Below, piece by piece: positions 38,601 to 46,235 of a DNA stretch of 64,000 bases (its first letter is position 1; every line of letters begins with the position of its first letter). The DNA is taken from contig NZ_PIOB01000002.1 of NCBI RefSeq assembly GCF_002909255.1, positions 186,001-250,000 on the forward strand, written 5' to 3'. The notes under the pieces were generated by a model. It worked only from the letters and a program-made list of their open reading frames with translations, was not told the DNA's origin and ran no database searches. Made by a program: the position numbers and the translations under genes. Origin of the DNA: Arenibacter hampyeongensis (GTDB taxonomy: Bacteria > Bacteroidota > Bacteroidia > Flavobacteriales > Flavobacteriaceae).

Positions 38601-38730
38601 TTACCTGGTAAGAAAGTAGTCCGGATTCCTCTGTATAATGGGTAAAATTATAACGCTTTGGTTCAGGCGTTTGGGCTATGCCTGCCAAACCATAAATCGC
38701 AATCGAAATATATATAATTATATTTTTCAA
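35659..38730 (-). CDS. Propeller-domain membrane sensor with degenerate histidine-kinase module
   Basis: Protein of 1023 residues. After the signal peptide (ISIAIYGLAGIAQ) it has two seven-bladed regulator propellers (about 25-690; blades such as DDEGFIWIGTNEGLQRYDG and DKEGNLWLGLQEHGVYKWD), a Y_Y_Y domain (about 725-785), a membrane helix (WFYGLLALAIGFIFFW, about 797-812) and a HisKA_3-like helix with His835 in IATSLHGEVNMALNQI. The following region should be the ATPase, but its N-box position reads FKDSILGLVKACAS, without the NN of the family, and no DNG or GxGL motif follows. There is no receiver or DNA-binding domain. It probably signals by protein contact or through a partner kinase. Confidence 0.88.
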   Translation of the reverse strand: MKNIIIYISIAIYGLAGIAQTPEPKRYNFTHYTEESGLLSYQVNSTVQDDEGFIWIGTNEGLQRYDGIRYKNFVKTEKDTSSLLSKAILQVLIDSNSNFWVLTQDGRVGVFDTKSFTMKEAHIKVKNEIFLGSLTMPKKLIADDNGSIFLLISGEELLTYEKDKHEFSASHNFFIPKPDWKIIDFVPQPGTNKYWMCLSDYGLAVFDRNTGQLSHNGNNIAQDKLIEYYKTTTNPNKLFFDGQGRAWHVGTDEGLPYIYCYDLKKGKPVFDKYGFLEQVPKYHEVHQFLEQRDGSIWISGINIFAKYLEKEMEFQQVYNGYVDDRSIEFIVITSLNEGRERNIWVTTGNNGIFRFNPAEEFFSSIEHTSKLIGKIGTGAPITFMHDLDGSILVGVWNDHLYRYDRDFRPVPLNIKGFSPHELTTVVRLCQSRQDKIIWMAVKNGIYKYDQQKRQIQFYELPMLRSRIREIVEDKEGNLWLGLQEHGVYKWDVKKGKIDFKQDISHFLPIPEVRVNKIMVDGAGMVWVGTHTKGLYVIDPKTNSVALHFYDKGTNGLKLPDKMVSTVLEYNDSLVAIGTSANVFLYNRLYQKLSVLGHNKSISGFIQSMEKDGDGYLWVSSTAGLTRVNLNNRVFVKFNRNDGIRNDFFVISASHVLPDGRMIFGASESMVVFDPAAIKINTSYPVVNITDFKVSNRSLSLDSLFRLPTIDLRHNQNSISIDVSTMSYNTAYAVKYKLDGLDNEWKIADMSKQLIYPYLPPGSYQFQANSVNAEGEEGINPLVLNISVETPFWKTKWFYGLLALAIGFIFFWLDKIRMQRKEMVHKMRSNIATSLHGEVNMALNQINILSEMAKIKANSDPQKSTEFIDQIHSKSHNMIIAMDDMLWSISPENDSMVKTVERMREYIDALNSRHNSGIEIFVDERVKSLQLDMKYRHEAFLLFKDSILGLVKACASKCMIHLTIEKSNLVYTMQFNTKCCDIQQLNSLKYRQELVQRADATSTMVRMHMLDNNSILELKIPIVR

Positions 38731-39246
38731 ATGCAGTTATTTAGAGTTTACAAATTTAATGAACTCCTGCCATTATTAAACCTAAATAATGTCTTAATCA
38801 TGTCATTTAATACCACAGCGGAAATAGTTCACAAAAACTTCATTTTAAAAATTCCATTTGCAACCCAATAAGGCAGATGGCCATGGGATTCCACAAGCAC
38901 TTTGAAAATTTACAGGCCTTTTTTTATGATTTTGCCAAGGTATTTTTACGTTGACCTTCTCAGTACATTTTTAAAACCTTGGAGCAAATAACAAAAAAAT
39001 ACATCATCATACATTTGTCATATAATCATTGGGGCACCAGGAAATTATCTAATAATGAAGGGTGTAAAATGGAACAAAATTGTGAGAAAAGACAAAAGTA
39101 AGATTACATCAATATTCAGGATAAAAGCAATTCAAACCATCTTTTTTCCAGTTCATCCCCTTTCACTTTTGGCACCCTAGGATTGCCATTATTTTTACCA
39201 CGGATTAACAAAAACTCAATTTTAAAACAATTAAAAAACAAACAAC
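38731..39246. other. Gene-free spacer, probable promoter region of short basic peptide gene
   Basis: About 515 bp without a supported gene; a forward frame crossing 38731-38871 starts inside the propeller gene and is an antisense shadow. The last 60 bp before 39247 are very A-rich and likely form the leader of the short gene. Confidence 0.4.
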
Positions 39247-39357
39247 ATGAGAGCATTTAAAAGAGAATTACTACTGCCATCAGAATCGAGGAGGTTTTCA
39301 ACTTTCAAGAACTCTAAGAGAGTGCATTGGTTCGAAACCAGGCGTTTTAAATTCTAA
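39247..39357 (+). CDS. Short, highly basic protein, 36 residues
   Basis: ATG at 39247, TAA at 39355-39357. The sequence MRAFKRELLLPSESRRFSTF continues with KNSKRVHWFETRRFKF: eleven Lys/Arg residues, many aromatic residues and no membrane segment, so it would bind nucleic acid, ribosome or an acidic partner. The start is preceded by an A-rich Bacteroidota-type leader (AAAAAACAAACAAC), and a clear terminator follows 46 bp after the stop, so it sits in its own small transcript. No family recognised. It could instead be a regulatory RNA with a chance frame. Confidence 0.5.
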   Translation: MRAFKRELLLPSESRRFSTFKNSKRVHWFETRRFKF

Positions 39358-39403
39358 TTCTTGAATAAGAATAGTAGGTCCAAACATGCCTATTGAGGAA
39401 TAT

Positions 39404-39435
39404 GGGCCAGTTATTTTAAAGACTGGCCCAATTTT
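39404..39435 (+). terminator. Rho-independent terminator after short basic peptide gene
   Basis: GGGCCAGT (39404-39411) pairs with ACTGGCCC (39422-39429) around a 10-nt loop, followed by AATTTT. There is no other gene for it to serve than the 36-residue frame at 39247-39357. Confidence 0.75.
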
Positions 39436-39521
39436 AAGAAATAAAAAGTCATTCGGCGGGTCCATATAGCTATTTGGCCAAACCGCTAATTAAAAAATCA
39501 ATCCATAAAACGAGGCTACAT

Positions 39522-40646
39522 ATGGGAAAATTATTATTTAAACCACCGGTACTAGGGTTAAAGGAAATGCAAAAAATCTGGATAATTACATTGTGCTGGG
39601 CCTTCGTACAATCCGTATTTTATATTTACAGGTACTATTCCACTATGGATCTGGTTCATTTGTACAAACTTACTGGAACCTTCGAATTTTGGCCCGACTT
39701 TTTAAGCAACCTGATTATCAGTGTTTTTGGGGGCATTATTGGGGGGGCTATATTAGTATCCAAGCGATATACGACCAACCATCAAAAATATTTTGAATAT
39801 GGTGCAATTGCTTCTGGACTGTATTTTATTCTTTGGTATTTAATGCTGGCATTAATTGGTATCCTCATATCCGGTTTCGTCATTTATAAATTGCAAGGGA
39901 AAGGGGATTCGGCCTTTGACAATTCCATTCAGAATTTGATGACGAATCTAAGCACCCCTTCCTTCTTTGTTACCATGGCCGTTTGGGGTCTTTTGGTATC
40001 CGCCACACAATTTGTATTGCAAATCAATGACAAATTCGGTCAAGGCGTACTTTGGAAATTTCTTATAGGCAAGTACCGACGACCCAGGGAGGAGGAACGC
40101 ATCTTCATGTTTCTAGATCTCAAGGGGGCTACAGCGATAGCAGAAAAAATGGAAAGCAAAATGTTTTTTGAGATGCTCAAGGAAGTCTATAAAGACATTA
40201 CCGTACCAATTATCAGGAGTTTAGGCGAGATATATCAGTATGTTGGCGACGAGGTGGTTATTTCTTGGTCCTTGGACAATGGGATAAAAAATAATAATGC
40301 ACTCCGCTGCTTTTATCGAATAGAAAAAACCATCGAGGGAAAAAAATCCAAGTATCTGGAAAAATATGGGGTCGTCCCAACTTTTAAAGCAGGCCTGCAT
40401 TTTGGAAAGTCAACTACCGGAGAGATCGGGGTAATCAAAAGAGACATCGTATATTCGGGAGATGTTCTAAACACCACCTCACGCATACAGGCCCTGTGCA
40501 ATCATTATAACGTCCGAATCCTAGTCTCATCTGCCCTATTACAGTTAATGAAACTAGGTGCAAAATACATAAGTATCCCTATGGGTGAAATTAGTTTAAG
40601 GGGCAAGGAGCAAAAAATTGCTTTGAATACCATACAGGTCATTTAA
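39522..40646 (+). CDS. Membrane-bound class III adenylate/guanylate cyclase
   Basis: Protein of about 374 residues with four N-terminal membrane segments (e.g. ISVFGGIIGGAILVS, LYFILWYLMLALIGILISGF) and a C-terminal catalytic domain. Metal-binding Asp residues lie in FMFLDLKGATAIAEKM and YQYVGDEVVISW; the GDVLNTTSRIQALC segment is the transition-state Asn/Arg region. It should make cAMP or cGMP from the nucleotide triphosphate at the inner membrane. ATG at 39522 is preferred; TTG at 39474 adds 16 residues but starts only about 40 bp after the terminator. The next gene follows after 13 bp. Confidence 0.88.
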   Translation: MGKLLFKPPVLGLKEMQKIWIITLCWAFVQSVFYIYRYYSTMDLVHLYKLTGTFEFWPDFLSNLIISVFGGIIGGAILVSKRYTTNHQKYFEYGAIASGLYFILWYLMLALIGILISGFVIYKLQGKGDSAFDNSIQNLMTNLSTPSFFVTMAVWGLLVSATQFVLQINDKFGQGVLWKFLIGKYRRPREEERIFMFLDLKGATAIAEKMESKMFFEMLKEVYKDITVPIIRSLGEIYQYVGDEVVISWSLDNGIKNNNALRCFYRIEKTIEGKKSKYLEKYGVVPTFKAGLHFGKSTTGEIGVIKRDIVYSGDVLNTTSRIQALCNHYNVRILVSSALLQLMKLGAKYISIPMGEISLRGKEQKIALNTIQVI

Positions 40647-40659
40647 ATATATTTTGGAA

Positions 40660-41442
40660 ATGAATCGAGTATTGGTAACCGGGGGAACGGGAAATTTAGG
40701 CAGGGTTATTATTCAGGCACTTGTTAGACATGGATACCATCCTACTATTTTGAGCAATAAAACCAACTATATTCCCCCGACCGGCCACACTATTCTCTTC
40801 GGGGATTTAACCGAAAAACAAAGCTTGCCCGATATCAACACAGACGTTATTATCCATTGTGCAAGTAATCCGATGGATTCAGAAAATGTAGATGTAAAGG
40901 GTACGGAACATTTAATTGGGGCGATCCACAAGGATTCCTTACGCCACATGATTTATATCTCCATTGTAGGGGTTGACAAAAGTTCCTTTTCCTACTACAC
41001 CCATAAAAGGAAAGCGGAAAATATCATTGAAAATTCCAAAATTCCATATACCATTCTAAGGTTGACCCAATTCCATGACTTCGTATTTCACCAGATGATA
41101 TATAATCTGCAATATGAAGGGTCTTTGGAATTCAAAATTCCCAAAGGGTTGGAATTCCAGTCCATAGACCACAAAGATGCTGCCAAATTCATCATGGAGT
41201 TGGTGGAGAAGGGACCTCTTAACTCGACAGTTACTTTGGGAGGACCCGAAATCTTATCTCTTAAAGTGATGACCGAAATTTATCTTAAGCAGATAAAAAA
41301 GGACTATAAGGTAATTGAACTTAGCGGCAACATGGAGGATAATGAGCTTCATGGCATATTTAGATCAGGTATTAATTTATGCCCCGAACATAGGTATGGA
41401 AGTATTAGGTGGACAGATTTTATAGCCAACAAAACGATATAA
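40660..41442 (+). CDS. NAD(P)-binding Rossmann-fold protein, NmrA/SDR-like
   Basis: Cytoplasmic protein of 260 residues starting MNRVLVTGGTGNLGRVIIQA with the GGTGNLG dinucleotide-binding loop, then VIIHCASNP and a KRKAENIIENSKIPYTILRL segment typical of atypical short-chain dehydrogenases of the NmrA group, often redox sensors or epimerase-like enzymes. The Tyr-x-x-x-Lys pair is present only as YYTHKRK. ATG at 40660 is chosen over TTG at 40654. It is probably co-transcribed with the cyclase. The substrate is unknown. Confidence 0.85.
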   Translation: MNRVLVTGGTGNLGRVIIQALVRHGYHPTILSNKTNYIPPTGHTILFGDLTEKQSLPDINTDVIIHCASNPMDSENVDVKGTEHLIGAIHKDSLRHMIYISIVGVDKSSFSYYTHKRKAENIIENSKIPYTILRLTQFHDFVFHQMIYNLQYEGSLEFKIPKGLEFQSIDHKDAAKFIMELVEKGPLNSTVTLGGPEILSLKVMTEIYLKQIKKDYKVIELSGNMEDNELHGIFRSGINLCPEHRYGSIRWTDFIANKTI

Positions 41443-41939
41443 GGGAAGACTTTTTGAAAAATGGATTCTGTAAATCATGGAGTTGACCAAAATTTAATGT
41501 ACTGGATTGAATGGGTTTATAAACTGAAATAATAAAAACGAAGTGGGCCACTTATCAGTGGGACATTTCGAAGAACGAACGCCTTAAAATCGGAAGGGTC
41601 GTTAAACTTATTTTGACGATTCTTTTGATATGCGGAATTTCAGTCAATTTAGGCAAAATCATTGCAACGGGAATTCTTGCTTGCTTTATATTTCCCGCGT
41701 TGTAAATTCACGCCTGTTAATAACCAAAGAAAAAGGGTATTAATGGTTGGGCCGGAGAACCCAAAAGAAAATATTATAATTTTCCCAAATGGGACAAAAA
41801 TATATTTTCAAGATGAATGTCTATGTTATACTTAATCTAAAAGGCTTTTTCCATCTTGACAATTATTCCCTTTATCATTTAATGCCAAAGTTTAAACAGT
41901 TCAATCCGGGTTTATGCCAATTCACCCCCAATCACTTTC
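41443..41939. other. Spacer with a possible remnant frame
   Basis: About 500 bp. A frame ending at 41703-41705 reads KTKWATYQWDISKNERLKIG followed by a hydrophobic stretch (LILTILLICGISVNLGKIIA), but it has no normal start codon after the upstream stop; it may be the end of a lost membrane protein. Nothing else was seen. Confidence 0.3.
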
Positions 41940-42182
41940 ATGACCCTTAGTTCTGTGCTAATTTCATCCTATCTTTATCGATACAAATGCCATAGGAGAA
42001 TTTCAGTTGCCCAAATAATAGAAGAATTAATTAACCATCTAGAAATCCAAGAGATTGAATTGACTCGTAACAAAACGACAGTAAATCCAGTCCTGGAAAG
42101 CAAAAGCTCCGTGGAAGAGTGGCTTGAAAAAGTAGATCATCCTAATTGGCAATACCAATATAATTCAGATGAAATCCTATAA
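41940..42182 (+). CDS. Possible small hypothetical protein, 80 residues
   Basis: The frame ends within the start region of the following oxidoreductase (14-base overlap, ATGAAATCC inside its last codons), an arrangement that would couple translation. The sequence (VAQIIEELINHLEIQEIELT, SSVEEWLEKVDHPNWQYQYN) is acidic and helical. No family recognised; it may be a chance frame. Confidence 0.3.
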   Translation: MTLSSVLISSYLYRYKCHRRISVAQIIEELINHLEIQEIELTRNKTTVNPVLESKSSVEEWLEKVDHPNWQYQYNSDEIL

Positions 42183-43173
42183 AATCATAAATGGCATTCT
42201 CCAGCAGGTGATGGAAGGCCAACCTTCAATAAACAAGAATCAGGTACTCGTTAAAATAAATGCGGTATCATTGAATTATAGGGATTTATTGGTAACTGAG
42301 GGAGTAGGTCAATGGAAACCCACCGAGGATCGAATTCCCCTTTCCGATGGTGCCGGCCAGGTCGTAGAAATCGGGAGCTCCATCAAAAATTTCAAAGTGG
42401 GCGATCGGGTCACATCCTTGATCACACCCAATTGGGAGTCAGGAAGCTTATCCCCACAGAAGCTTGTTGGTGCAATAGGTGGTGCCATGGTCGACGGGGT
42501 TTTGGCAGAATACGTGGCGTTCCCGGAAAATGCCCTGTCTAGGTTTCCCGACTATCTATCCTACGAAGAGGCTGCGACCTTACCCGTTGCTGCACTTACT
42601 GCATGGAATGCCGTAATTGAGCAATCTCCCTTAAAATTAGGAAGTACCATTTTAATCATAGGCACGGGAGGAGTTTCCCTTTTCGCTTTGCAATTTTCCA
42701 AATTGGCAGGATACAGGATCATCGTGACTTCCGGAAACGATGAAAAACTAATGAAAGCAAAACAGTTGGGTGCCCACCATACTATAAATTATAAAAGAAA
42801 TAAGGATTGGATAAATGAGGTATTAACTATTACGAAAGGAGAAGGAGTAGATCAGGTGGTTGATGTAGTCGGGGGAGATCATATAACGGAATCATTAAAA
42901 TGTATAAAAAGTGAGGGTATTGTAAGCATGGTTGGGGTAATCGGTGGAACCCACGGACTTATCGATACCGGAATGATCATGGGTAAAGCCGCCAGAATAC
43001 AAGGCGTTGAGACCGGATCTAGTGAAATGTACGGAAGAATGTTAACCGCTATGAATATCCATAAGGTCCGACCAGTTATCCACTCAGTTTTTCCATTTGA
43101 GAAAGTACCTGAGGCACTCTTACTTTTAAAAGAGGGCGGCCATTTTGGGAAAATCTGTATTAAACTAATTTAA
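42169..43173 (+). CDS. Zinc-independent alcohol dehydrogenase / quinone oxidoreductase
   Basis: Medium-chain dehydrogenase of 334 residues. GroES-like domain with VLVKINAVSLNYRDLLV and GDRVTSLI; the DGAGQVVEIG segment replaces the Zn-binding GHE motif and the structural-zinc cysteines are absent, as in quinone oxidoreductases. The NAD(P)-binding loop is IIGTGGVSLFALQ, with SGNDEKLMKAKQLGAHHTIN after it. It probably reduces a quinone, enone or aldehyde with NADPH. SnoaL-like and DoxX-like genes follow at 16 and 51 bp, which suggests one operon for a small-molecule redox or detoxification task. Confidence 0.9.
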   Translation: MKSYKIINGILQQVMEGQPSINKNQVLVKINAVSLNYRDLLVTEGVGQWKPTEDRIPLSDGAGQVVEIGSSIKNFKVGDRVTSLITPNWESGSLSPQKLVGAIGGAMVDGVLAEYVAFPENALSRFPDYLSYEEAATLPVAALTAWNAVIEQSPLKLGSTILIIGTGGVSLFALQFSKLAGYRIIVTSGNDEKLMKAKQLGAHHTINYKRNKDWINEVLTITKGEGVDQVVDVVGGDHITESLKCIKSEGIVSMVGVIGGTHGLIDTGMIMGKAARIQGVETGSSEMYGRMLTAMNIHKVRPVIHSVFPFEKVPEALLLLKEGGHFGKICIKLI

Positions 43174-43189
43174 ACTTAAAATTACATTT

Positions 43190-43645
43190 ATGAAAAAGCA
43201 ACAGCAACCAAGTTCAAAAATAAGGCCCGATCAACTTGTCCTGGAATTATTCGATAGGGTTTGGCATCACCCGCATGAGTTGGAGGCGATAGATGAATTA
43301 ATGACAGAAGATTATGCCATTACGACCGGAGGGAACAAAATACAGGGAAGGGACAAATTCAAAGAATGGATAAAGGCGTTTCAAAAATTACTTTTGGACG
43401 CCAAAACGGAAAGTGTGGATATTTTCTTTGATAAAGCCGAAAGCAAAGTCGTTTCACGATGGGTATGTTCAGGTTTGAACAATGGTCTATTCGGTCTAAA
43501 ACCAGACCTTAAATCCATTTCTTTTACGGGAATAGCAATTTGGAAAGTCGAAGGTAATAGGCTTTCCGAATGTTGGGTAGAAAGAAGTTCGTATGAACTT
43601 TATAGAAAGCTGATAAACGAGTCAGAAGAAGCAAAATTTGTTTAA
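43190..43645 (+). CDS. SnoaL-like / NTF2-fold protein
   Basis: Cytoplasmic protein of 151 residues: VLELFDRVWHHPHELEAIDE, then LMTEDYAITTGGNKIQGRDK, KAESKVVSRWVCSGLNNG, and ISFTGIAIWKVEGNRLSECWVE. These are the standard landmarks of SnoaL-like ester cyclases/NTF2 cone proteins. Members may be enzymes or small-molecule binders. Operon position after an oxidoreductase suggests work on the same compound. Confidence 0.88.
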   Translation: MKKQQQPSSKIRPDQLVLELFDRVWHHPHELEAIDELMTEDYAITTGGNKIQGRDKFKEWIKAFQKLLLDAKTESVDIFFDKAESKVVSRWVCSGLNNGLFGLKPDLKSISFTGIAIWKVEGNRLSECWVERSSYELYRKLINESEEAKFV

Positions 43646-43696
43646 TATTATACATGGAAAAAAGGAGATAATTTTATAATAGAAAACTGACGTCAT

Positions 43697-44164
43697 ATGG
43701 CACCTCTTATAATTCTGATTGTTGGTTTTGTCCTGATCTTTTTAATCAACAATTACATTCTTAATAGGAGATTGAAACTATCGGTTGTTGGGAGAATGGC
43801 ACTGGCTATGATGTTAATATTTACCGCAATTGCCCACTTTACCAAAACCGATTTGATGGTTGAAATGTTACCGGAGTTGATACCCTTAAAAAAACAAACC
43901 ATCTATTTTACTGATATACTTGAATTTATTGCTTCCTTCGGACTTTTAATCAGGAATTACGCTAAAACAACAAGTATAATTTTATTCCTATTTTTTCTAG
44001 CTATATTACCTGCAAATATAGTAGGAAGCTTAAAGGAGGTTCAACTTGGGGGAATGCAAAATGGTGTTGGTTATCTTATTTTCAGAATACCCTTGCAGCT
44101 TCTATTCATCGGATGGACATATTATTTTGGAATAAGATTAAACAATGTTCCCGCTAATTTTTAA
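43697..44164 (+). CDS. DoxX-like inner-membrane protein
   Basis: Membrane protein of 155 residues with four to five hydrophobic segments; the GRMALAMMLIFTAIAHFTKT, then EMLPELIPLKKQTIYFTDIL segments and FGLLIRNYAKTTSIILFLFF are typical of the DoxX-like superfamily. Members accompany redox enzymes, possibly as quinone-linked subunits. It closes the oxidoreductase/SnoaL/DoxX cluster. Confidence 0.8.
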   Translation: MAPLIILIVGFVLIFLINNYILNRRLKLSVVGRMALAMMLIFTAIAHFTKTDLMVEMLPELIPLKKQTIYFTDILEFIASFGLLIRNYAKTTSIILFLFFLAILPANIVGSLKEVQLGGMQNGVGYLIFRIPLQLLFIGWTYYFGIRLNNVPANF

Positions 44165-44331
44165 GGGGGAAGTACCGACCATATTTATGATTGTGTCTTT
44201 TCCTAATAATGCTCACGAACAGGATTAAACAGTACTTTGGCCCTGCCAAGATGCCACTTTTGCGTCTTTTTCAACTTTTTACCGTCCTCTGATTAGTAGG
44301 CCCATTTAAAATAAAAGGATAAATCAAAGAT

Positions 44332-44871
44332 ATGGCAGATAAAATATGGAGGGATTTCAGTTGGGAATTGAAAGGTTTTATCCAAAAGAAAGTTAAAGAA
44401 GAAAGTCTTGCAGATGATATATTACAAGATGTTTTTATCAAAATAATAAACAACATGGATAAAGTTTCCAATTCCAGAAATATGCGGCAGTATCTTTTTG
44501 GGATGACCAGAAATGCGATCGTTGACCATTTTCGAAATACTTCCTTCATGTCGAAAGTAGACGAAATTGCCGAACCTTTTTCGGAAGACGAAATCGAATC
44601 ATTTAATAGGACCATCGCCGATTGTTGTATAAGACCATTTATCAATCAGCTTCCGGACAGATATCAAGAGGCACTTTTAAAAACCGAATTTGACGGTCTT
44701 TCCCAAAAGGATTTGGCCAAAAAATTGAACATAACCTATTCAGCCGCAAAATCCAGAGTGCAACGCGGAAGGGAAAAACTCAAGGAACTTATCCTTCAAT
44801 GTTGTGCCCTCCAAACTGACGTTTACGGCAATCTTTCGGGGAAAGAACATAAAAAATGCAAATGCCCATAA
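44332..44871 (+). CDS. sigZ: SigZ-type ECF sigma factor with Cys-rich tail
   Basis: Sigma factor of 179 residues: region 2 (about 5-70, ADDILQDVFIKIINNMDKVS, MRQYLFGMTRNAIVDHFR) and region 4 (about 108-155, QLPDRYQEALLKTEFDGLSQ, KDLAKKLNITYSAAKSRVQR). An internal DCCIRPFI and the tail CCALQTDVYGN...KKCKCP are SigZ-type features that could bind metal, thiol or arsenite. It lies 52 bp before the arsenite methyltransferase, so it probably controls that gene in response to arsenic or thiol stress. No separate anti-sigma gene is present. Confidence 0.88.
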   Translation: MADKIWRDFSWELKGFIQKKVKEESLADDILQDVFIKIINNMDKVSNSRNMRQYLFGMTRNAIVDHFRNTSFMSKVDEIAEPFSEDEIESFNRTIADCCIRPFINQLPDRYQEALLKTEFDGLSQKDLAKKLNITYSAAKSRVQRGREKLKELILQCCALQTDVYGNLSGKEHKKCKCP

Positions 44872-44923
44872 TCTTTCTGCATCTTTTTTATCGGTTTTAC
44901 GTGTTTAGATAAAACTAGAAAAA

Positions 44924-45847
44924 ATGAAGACAAAAGAGATTAAATCAGCAATCACAAAATCCTATGGAGATATTGCAACCAACAACATTATATCTGGATG
45001 TTGTAACAGTGCAGGGTGTTGCACGGGAGAGAATGGCAGCACTTCCTTATCCGAAAACTATGCAAAGGTCAAGGGCTATAACAAGGATGCCGACCTTTTA
45101 TTAGGCTGTGGTCTTCCAACCGAAATTGCCAATATTAAGGCAGGTGATACCGTCATAGACCTTGGATCAGGGGCGGGCAATGATGTTTTTATAGCCCGTA
45201 GTATTGTCGGCGATACTGGAGAAGTGATAGGTGTGGATATGACTCCCGAAATGGTTGTACGTGCCATAAAAAACAATCAAAAATTGGGCTACAAAAATGT
45301 TGAATTTATACTAGGTGAAATCGAGAATATGCATGGGGTTTCCAATAGTAAGGCCGATGTGGTAATTAGCAACTGCGTAATGAACCTTGTACCCGATAAA
45401 GAAAAGGCTTTTAGGGAAGTTTATAGGGTATTAAAAACGGGAGGACATTTCAGCATCTCGGATATTGTATATGTTGGGGCACTTCCGAATGGAATTTTGG
45501 AAGCTGCCGAATTGTACGCGGGATGTGTGGCAGGCGCAAGCGAGAAAAATGCCTATTTGGGAATCATCAAATCAGTCGGTTTCAAAAATATTCAAATCAA
45601 AAAAGAGAGATTGATAGAATTGCCGGACGAATTGCTATTGAAATTTTTAGGGGTAGAAGGTTTGAAAGAATTTGGAAAATCTGGTTCAGGAATTTACAGC
45701 ATTACGGTATATGCTGACAAATTGGACGAAGGCAATTGTTGCCAAATAACAGAAAGTGGATGCTGCAGAGACACAGAGAATTCAGATTCTGTTAAGACGG
45801 AATGCTGTGGAACGGAATCTGAAAGCGGTAAAAGCTGTTGCCCTTAA
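44924..45847 (+). CDS. arsM: Arsenite S-adenosylmethionine methyltransferase (ArsM)
   Basis: Methyltransferase of 307 residues that methylates As(III) with SAM. The SAM-binding motif is VIDLGSGAGNDVFIA; arsenic-binding Cys residues are Cys62 (LGCGLP), Cys151 (SNCVMNLVP) and Cys201 (YAGCVAGA). The N-terminus has an additional GCCNSAGCC, and the tail carries four CC pairs (GNCCQITESGCC, ECCGTES, SCCP), a Cys-rich extension seen in a subset of bacterial ArsM proteins. The SigZ-type sigma gene upstream is the likely regulator. Confidence 0.95.
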   Translation: MKTKEIKSAITKSYGDIATNNIISGCCNSAGCCTGENGSTSLSENYAKVKGYNKDADLLLGCGLPTEIANIKAGDTVIDLGSGAGNDVFIARSIVGDTGEVIGVDMTPEMVVRAIKNNQKLGYKNVEFILGEIENMHGVSNSKADVVISNCVMNLVPDKEKAFREVYRVLKTGGHFSISDIVYVGALPNGILEAAELYAGCVAGASEKNAYLGIIKSVGFKNIQIKKERLIELPDELLLKFLGVEGLKEFGKSGSGIYSITVYADKLDEGNCCQITESGCCRDTENSDSVKTECCGTESESGKSCCP

Positions 45848-46235
45848 AAGAGGTTAACCAATACCCCTTGTACAAGCCATGGGCTTTCCCTAAAAGTGCA
45901 ACGCTCATTGGGTAACCCCCGGCCAGAACTTGGTTATATGACCGTTCCAACCTTTAGCAACAGACTCCATTGCCTTAAAAGCCAAATTTATAACTAAGGT
46001 AATGGAGTTGTGCTGCTAAATGGTATTAGGGAACCAATATACATCATGCTTTTACTTCACATTCAAGAATCCCCAGTTTGAAAGTCGATGATAGTGGCAA
46101 ATTTGAATGACGGAGGTGATGGGCACCAAGACCTAAATTTGATTGATTTTGGCATTGCCAACAACCCAAATAAAAAGTTAAAATCTATTATGCGCTTGAG
46201 TAATGTCCTTAAATTTATTACAGTTATAAATAGGT
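45848..46235. other. Gene-free spacer between arsM and AraC regulator
   Basis: About 390 bp with no supported gene. The main feature is the long inverted repeat at 45955-46015. The rest should carry the promoter of the AraC gene. Confidence 0.4.
45955..46015. repeat. Long imperfect hairpin downstream of arsM
   Basis: ACTCCATTGCCTTA (45964-45977) pairs with TAAGGTAATGGAGT (45995-46008), 14 bp with one G-T, loop of 17; flanking bases (AGCAACAG and TGTGCT) extend it imperfectly. No T-run follows. It may be a terminator for arsM, a processed hairpin, or the relic of a small element. Confidence 0.55.

Noticed and set aside
46100-46235. VCBS-like reading VANLNDGGDGHQDLNL before the AraC gene
   Set aside because: Too short and isolated; calcium-loop-like segments of this kind can arise by chance.
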